Positions 5,233-8,776 of a DNA stretch of 8,776 nucleotides are shown in pieces (position 1 is the first letter of the stretch; every line of letters begins with the position of its first letter). Position numbers and translations under genes: made by a program. This stretch comes from DATDMG01 sp036518955 (GTDB lineage Bacteria > Actinomycetota > Actinomycetes > Actinomycetales > Kineosporiaceae), in assembly GCA_036518955.1 (NCBI GenBank), contig DATDMG010000052.1:1-8776 (forward strand), given 5' to 3'. The notes below the pieces were generated by a model, which saw only the letters and a program-made list of their open reading frames with translations, was not told where the DNA came from and did not search any database.

Positions 5233-6200
5233 TGGGGACGTCGACGACGGGGAACCTGCGCGGGGGCACCGCCACCGCCGCGATCGTCGGATCCGGCAAC
5301 ATCGGCACCGACCTGATGTTCAAGCTGCTGCGGCACAGCCCGCACCTGACCCCGCGGTACATGGTCGGGATCGACCCGGACTCCGACGGGCTGCGCCGGG
5401 CGCGCAGCCTGGGGCTGGAGGCCAGCGCCGAGGGGGTGGACTGGCTGCTGCGCCAGGATCCCCTGCCGGACGTGGTCTTCGAGGCGACCAGCGCCCGCGC
5501 CCACCTGGCGCACGCCCCCCGGTACGCGCAGGCCGGCGTCGTCGCCGTCGACCTGACCCCGGCAGCGGTCGGTCCCTACGTCTGCCCGCCGGTGAACCTG
5601 CAGTTCGCGCTGGACGCGCCCAACGTCAACCTGATCAGCTGCGGGGGGCAGGCCACCGCGCCGATCGTCCACGCGGTCAGCCGGGTCGTGCCGGTCCCCT
5701 ACGCGGAGATCGTCGCCTCGATCGCCTCCCGGTCCGCCGGGCCCGGCACGCGCGCGAACATCGACGAGTTCACCCGGACGACGGCCGCCGGGCTGGAGGT
5801 CGTCGGCGGGGCCGGGCGGGGCAAGGCCATCATCATCCTCAACCCGGTCGAACCTCCGATGATCATGAGGAACACGGTGTTCTGCGCCATCCCGGCGCAG
5901 GCCGCCGAGCCCGGCGCCCTGCAGGCCGCGATCAGCGCCTCCATCCACCAGATGGTCGACGGCGTGCGCGAGTACGTGCCCGGCTACACCCTGCGGGCGG
6001 ACCCGCAGTACGACCCGCCCTGCGACAGCTGGAACGGGATGGCCCGGGTGGCGGTGTTCCTCGAGGTCCGCGGCCGTGGGGACCACCTGCCGGCCTACGC
6101 GGGCAACCTGGACATCATCACCGCCGCCGCGGCCCGGATCGGTGACCTGATCGCGGTCCACCGTGCCGCCGGGGCGGGCCGCGAACGGACGGTGCGGTGA
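5232..6200 (+). CDS. Acylating acetaldehyde/propanal dehydrogenase, HsaG/MhpF-like
   Basis: A 322-residue enzyme that oxidises the aldehyde released by the partner aldolase to acetyl-CoA or propionyl-CoA with NAD and CoA. The Rossmann motif GSGNIGTD is at 20-27, the catalytic Cys137 in ISCGGQATAPIVHAV, and the conserved ASRSAGPGTRANIDEFTRTT, GKAIIILNP and PPMIMRNTVFC blocks follow. DHLPAYAGNLDIITAAA near the end is typical of the family. It is about 20 residues longer than mycobacterial HsaG, with small extensions at both ends. Translation is coupled to the upstream hydratase by TGATG and to the downstream aldolase by GTGA. Family members form a complex with the aldolase in which the volatile aldehyde is channelled between active sites, and the gene order fits this. 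Whether acetaldehyde or propanal is preferred cannot be read from the sequence with confidence. Confidence 0.97.
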   Translation: MGTSTTGNLRGGTATAAIVGSGNIGTDLMFKLLRHSPHLTPRYMVGIDPDSDGLRRARSLGLEASAEGVDWLLRQDPLPDVVFEATSARAHLAHAPRYAQAGVVAVDLTPAAVGPYVCPPVNLQFALDAPNVNLISCGGQATAPIVHAVSRVVPVPYAEIVASIASRSAGPGTRANIDEFTRTTAAGLEVVGGAGRGKAIIILNPVEPPMIMRNTVFCAIPAQAAEPGALQAAISASIHQMVDGVREYVPGYTLRADPQYDPPCDSWNGMARVAVFLEVRGRGDHLPAYAGNLDIITAAAARIGDLIAVHRAAGAGRERTVR

Positions 6201-7264
6201 ACGCCCCGGTGCGCCCGACCGCCGCCGAGGTCCGGATCACGGATTCGACCTTGCGGGACGGCTCCCACGCGATGCGCCACCAGTTCACCTCCCCGCAGGT
6301 GCGGGCGATCGTGCACGCCCTGGACGGCGCCGGCGTCCAGGTGATCGAGGTGGCCCACGGCGACGGGCTGGGCGGGTCCAGCTTCAACTACGGCTTCTCC
6401 CGCGAGGACGAGTTCGACCTCATCGCGGCGGCGGTGCAGGAGGCACGGCAGGCGCGGATCGCCGTCCTGATGTTGCCGGGCGTCGGCACGGTCGACCACC
6501 TGCGCCGAGCCCACGACGTCGGCGCCTCGGTGGCTCGGATCGCCACCCACTGCACCGAGGCCGACACCTCCGTCCAGCACTTCGGGGCGGCCCGCGAGCT
6601 GGGGATGGAGACCGTCGGGTTCCTGATGCTCAGCCACCGGATCGGGCCCGAGCGGCTCGCCGCTCAGGCGCGGATCATGGTGGACGCCGGCGCGCAGTGC
6701 GTGTACGTGGTGGACTCCGCCGGAGCGCTGGTGCTCGGCGAGGCCCAGGCGCGGGTGACGGCCGTCCTGGCGGAGATCGGTGCCCAGGCGCAGGTCGGAT
6801 TCCACGGCCACCAGAACCTCTCGCTCGGGGTCGCCAACTCGGTACTCGCGCAGCAGGCCGGTGCTCGGCAGATCGACGGCGCGCTGTGCGCCCTGGGCGC
6901 CGGGGCGGGCAACGCGCCGACCGAGGTGCTCGCGGCGACGTTCGAGCGGCTCGGCGTGGCGACCGGGGTCGACGTCCAGAGCGTGCTGGCCGCGGCCCAG
7001 GACGTGGTCCTGCCGATCATCCCGCGGCGGCCGTGGATGGACCGCTCGGCCATCGTCCAGGGCTACGCCGGGGTGTACTCGTCCTTCCTCCTGCATGCCG
7101 AACGGGCCGCGGAGCGCTACGGCGTCCCGGCGCACGAGATCCTGCAACGGGTGGGGGAGCACGGCTACGTCGGCGGGCAGGAGGATATGATCATCGATAT
7201 CGCCCTGCAGATCCGACAGGAGCGGGCGGCCGCCTCCCGGCGTGCGCCCGACTCCCGGGCGTGA
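6197..7264 (+). CDS. 4-hydroxy-2-oxovalerate/-hexanoate aldolase, HsaF/DmpG-like
   Basis: A 355-residue class II (metal-dependent) aldolase of the HMGL-like TIM-barrel family that splits a 4-hydroxy-2-oxoacid into pyruvate and acetaldehyde or propanal. ITDSTLRDGSHAMRHQF holds Arg20, the metal ligand Asp21 and the catalytic His24; GFHGHQN supplies the other metal ligands His203 and His205; GDGLGGSSFNYGFS, THCTEADTSVQHFG and GAGAGNAP are family blocks; GYAGVYSSFLLHAE (289-302) contains the conserved tyrosine and starts the C-terminal domain that docks the dehydrogenase. GTG at 6197 overlaps the upstream TGA (GTGA). The last 15 or so residues after IALQIRQE (AAASRRAPDSRA) are low-complexity and run into a GC-rich repeat region, so the tail may be a recent extension. 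Operon order hydratase-dehydrogenase-aldolase equals hsaE-G-F; orders in aromatic operons vary. Confidence 0.97.
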   Translation: MNAPVRPTAAEVRITDSTLRDGSHAMRHQFTSPQVRAIVHALDGAGVQVIEVAHGDGLGGSSFNYGFSREDEFDLIAAAVQEARQARIAVLMLPGVGTVDHLRRAHDVGASVARIATHCTEADTSVQHFGAARELGMETVGFLMLSHRIGPERLAAQARIMVDAGAQCVYVVDSAGALVLGEAQARVTAVLAEIGAQAQVGFHGHQNLSLGVANSVLAQQAGARQIDGALCALGAGAGNAPTEVLAATFERLGVATGVDVQSVLAAAQDVVLPIIPRRPWMDRSAIVQGYAGVYSSFLLHAERAAERYGVPAHEILQRVGEHGYVGGQEDMIIDIALQIRQERAAASRRAPDSRA

Positions 7265-7291
7265 GCCCGGCTCCCGGGAGCAGCTCCGGGC
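7265..7291 (+). terminator. GC-rich inverted repeat after the aldolase gene, possible terminator
   Basis: GCCCGG (7265-7270) pairs with CCGGGC (7286-7291), enclosing the perfect palindrome CTCCCGGGAG (7271-7280). It starts directly after the aldolase TGA. There is no T-run, which is common for actinobacterial terminators. The remaining spacer to 7514 holds the 20-base tandem repeat and then about 150 bases of GC-rich sequence in which I see no gene; TATGAT at 7395-7400 is a possible but unsupported -10 box for the MMPL gene. Confidence 0.4.
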
Positions 7292-7302
7292 CCGGTCCGG
7301 TG

Positions 7303-7358
7303 GAGTCCCCGGGTGTTCGGCTGAGTCCCCGGGTGTTCGGCTGAGTTCCGGGCCGGCT
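7303..7358 (+). repeat. 20-base tandem repeat, two exact copies plus a decayed third
   Basis: GAGTCCCCGGGTGTTCGGCT occurs exactly at 7303-7322 and 7323-7342, followed by a shortened, altered copy at 7343-7358 (GAGTTCCGGGCCGGCT). Each unit contains the palindrome CCCGGG. It lies between the aldolase and the MMPL gene and is non-coding. Such intergenic arrays may be genome-wide families; other copies cannot be checked here. Confidence 0.88.
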
Positions 7359-7514
7359 CGGGGGGGTCGCCTGCGGCATCCGCCGCTCGGTCCGTATGAT
7401 CGTCGCGAAGGGGTGCGGCGCGCGGCAGGACGCGCGTCGGGCCGGCTGCGGCGCGGCGGCCGGTCGCCGCACGGCAACGCGCCGCTGCGCGGAACATGAT
7501 CCAGGGGGAACCAG

Positions 7515-8776
7515 ATGGGGGTCGAGGCGGTCTTCGCGGCGATCGGGCGCCTGAGCGTCCGGTTCCGGTGGCTGATGGTGCTGGCGTGGCTCGTGGCGGC
7601 GGTGGCCGCGACCACCCAGCTGCCCGCCCTGTCGAGCGTCACCCAGAGCAACAACAGCAAGTTCCTCCCGGACAGTGCGCCCAGTCAGCACGCCGCCGAC
7701 CTGGCGGCTCCGTTCGGCACCTCGGACCTGTTCCCGGTCCCCGTCATCGTGGCGCGCGACGGCGGCGCGCTGATCCCCACGGACCTGGAGGCGGTCAACC
7801 GGGTCCAGGGCCGGCTGCGCGGGGTGGACCGCGTGGTCAAGGTGCAGGACGCCGGCCGGTCCGGCGACGGGCAGGCCGAGCAGCTGCTGGCCTTCGTCCG
7901 GCTCGGCGGTGGCGGGCCCGAGGCCATCACCCTGGTCGACGGCCTGCGCGGCGCGATCAAGGACGCCGCCCTGCCGGCCGGGCTGTCCGCGCACCTGACC
8001 GGCGCGATAGCCACCCAGGTCGACCAGCAGAAGGCCTCCGGCAACCAGGGCAACCAGCTGGAGGGGCTGTCGTCCCTGTTCATCGTCGTCCTGCTGGTTC
8101 TCATCTTCCGCTCGCTGAGCCTGAGCCTGACCACGCTCGCCCCGGCGTTCCTGTCCGTGGCGATCTCGGGTCCGCTGGTGGCCGAGGCTGCCCAGCACGG
8201 GCTGCAGGTCTCACCGATCGCGCAGTTCCTGCTCATCGTGCTGGTGCTGGGCGCGGGCACGGACTACGGGCTCTTCCTGGTCTTCCGGGTGCGCGAGGAG
8301 TTGCGTGGCCGGCCCCACGACGAGGGAGGGACGCGCTACCCGGGCCGGTCCAGCCTGTTCGCCAGTGTCGTCGCCGACGTGCTGCACCCGCGGGAGCCCG
8401 CGCAGGAGGCGATCGAGCACTCCGTCGCCAAGGTGGGGGAGTCGATCGCGGCATCGGCCGGCACGGTCATCGTGGCCATGTTCACCCTGCTCCTGGCCAG
8501 CTTCCCGTTCTACCGCGACCTCGGCCTGCCGTTCGCGATCGCGATCGCCGTCACCCTGCTCGCCGGCCTGACGGTGCTGCCTGCGTTGCTGTCCATCCGG
8601 CTCTCCCTGCTGGCGGTCAAGCGCAGCCTGTTCCGCACCTGGTTCGGGCGGCCGAAGCTGCTGCCCTGGAGCATCCAGGGCAGCGGGCGGTCCGGGGTGT
8701 GGGGCCGGGTCGCCGGGCGCATCGTCCGCCATCCGTTGCCGACCCTGCTCGCCGGCGTGATCATGTTCGGCGGCCT
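7515..8776 (+). CDS. MMPL/RND-family transporter, N-terminal half (3' end outside window)
   Basis: The frame from ATG 7515 is open for 420 codons to the right edge. AGGGGGA (7503-7509) lies 5 bases before the start. Predicted order: TM1 (about 19-36), a periplasmic domain (about 37-183), TM2 (184-200), TM3 (203-224), TM4 (233-255) with GAGTDYG at 246-252, the GxGxDY proton-relay motif of MMPL proteins, a cytoplasmic loop, TM5 (311-330), TM6 (337-357), a second cytoplasmic segment and the start of TM7 (about 408 on). This is the first half of a 12-TM proton-driven exporter of lipids or other hydrophobic compounds. The TM4-TM5 loop (about 258-310) looks some 25 residues longer than usual and includes HDEGGTRYPGRSSLFASVVA. 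The loop between TM6 and TM7 is Arg/Lys-rich. It is separated from the catabolic operon by a repeat-rich spacer, so it is probably transcribed on its own. Substrate unknown. Confidence 0.93.
   Translation, partial: MGVEAVFAAIGRLSVRFRWLMVLAWLVAAVAATTQLPALSSVTQSNNSKFLPDSAPSQHAADLAAPFGTSDLFPVPVIVARDGGALIPTDLEAVNRVQGRLRGVDRVVKVQDAGRSGDGQAEQLLAFVRLGGGGPEAITLVDGLRGAIKDAALPAGLSAHLTGAIATQVDQQKASGNQGNQLEGLSSLFIVVLLVLIFRSLSLSLTTLAPAFLSVAISGPLVAEAAQHGLQVSPIAQFLLIVLVLGAGTDYGLFLVFRVREELRGRPHDEGGTRYPGRSSLFASVVADVLHPREPAQEAIEHSVAKVGESIAASAGTVIVAMFTLLLASFPFYRDLGLPFAIAIAVTLLAGLTVLPALLSIRLSLLAVKRSLFRTWFGRPKLLPWSIQGSGRSGVWGRVAGRIVRHPLPTLLAGVIMFGG

Noticed and set aside
7303..7358. Tandem repeats as a CRISPR array
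   Set aside because: Units are directly adjacent without spacers and only 20 bases long; no cas genes are present.
7395..7400. TATGAT as a -10 promoter box for the MMPL gene
   Set aside because: No -35 element is seen at 16-19 bases upstream, and the gap to the start is over 110 bases; a single hexamer is weak evidence.
4551..7660. Long minus-strand open frames opposite the hydratase-dehydrogenase-aldolase operon
   Set aside because: Antisense shadows of genes with intact catalytic motifs; translated composition is His/Arg/Asp-rich without recognisable domains.

Overview
The window is very GC-rich, starts several genes with GTG, and carries gene families typical of high-GC Actinobacteria: a KstR2-like TetR regulator, an MMPL transporter, a DUF3068/PorA-type envelope protein, a split-barrel (putatively F420-dependent) oxidoreductase and several SDRs. 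A steroid- or aromatic-degrading actinobacterium (Mycobacteriales or Frankiales type) fits best. The genus cannot be fixed from the sequence alone. I see no tRNA, rRNA, CRISPR array, transposase or phage gene.

Layout. Bases 1-159 are the 3' end of a plus-strand SDR gene. Bases 200-2396 are a minus-strand operon, read from right to left: a FabG3/20-beta-hydroxysteroid-dehydrogenase-like SDR, then a 309-residue MFE-2/17-beta-HSD4-like SDR, then a small FMN/F420 split-barrel protein that overlaps the second SDR by 4 bases. Upstream of it lies a TetR-family gene (2468-3103, minus) whose protein strongly resembles KstR2, the repressor of steroid C/D-ring degradation in mycobacteria. A near-identical operator-like sequence sits upstream of both the TetR gene (3144-3167) and the SDR operon (2408-2431), so autoregulation and control of the operon by this TetR is a reasonable model. 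Divergent from tetR, a well-placed ribosome binding site and GTG start open a 27-codon reading frame that looks like the beginning of a zinc-type alcohol dehydrogenase and then stops. It is probably the stub of a deleted or interrupted gene.

Plus-strand genes follow. There is a two-TM DUF3068 protein (3370-4347), then a tightly coupled three-gene catabolic operon (4438-7264). The operon encodes 2-hydroxypenta-2,4-dienoate hydratase, acylating aldehyde dehydrogenase and 4-hydroxy-2-oxoacid aldolase, in the order hsaE-hsaG-hsaF known from the mycobacterial cholesterol cluster. Together these convert a 2-hydroxy-2,4-dienoate from meta-cleavage into pyruvate plus acetyl- or propionyl-CoA. A 250-base spacer rich in inverted and tandem repeats separates this operon from an MMPL-family transporter gene that runs off the right edge.

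Working model (inference): the window is part of a degradation island for a steroid or similar polycyclic compound. The SDRs and split-barrel protein would do redox steps under a KstR2-like regulator, the hydratase/dehydrogenase/aldolase set would finish the side-product of ring cleavage, and the DUF3068 and MMPL proteins would serve the envelope or transport. Ring-cleavage dioxygenase and C-C hydrolase genes are not in the window, so the substrate is not proven.
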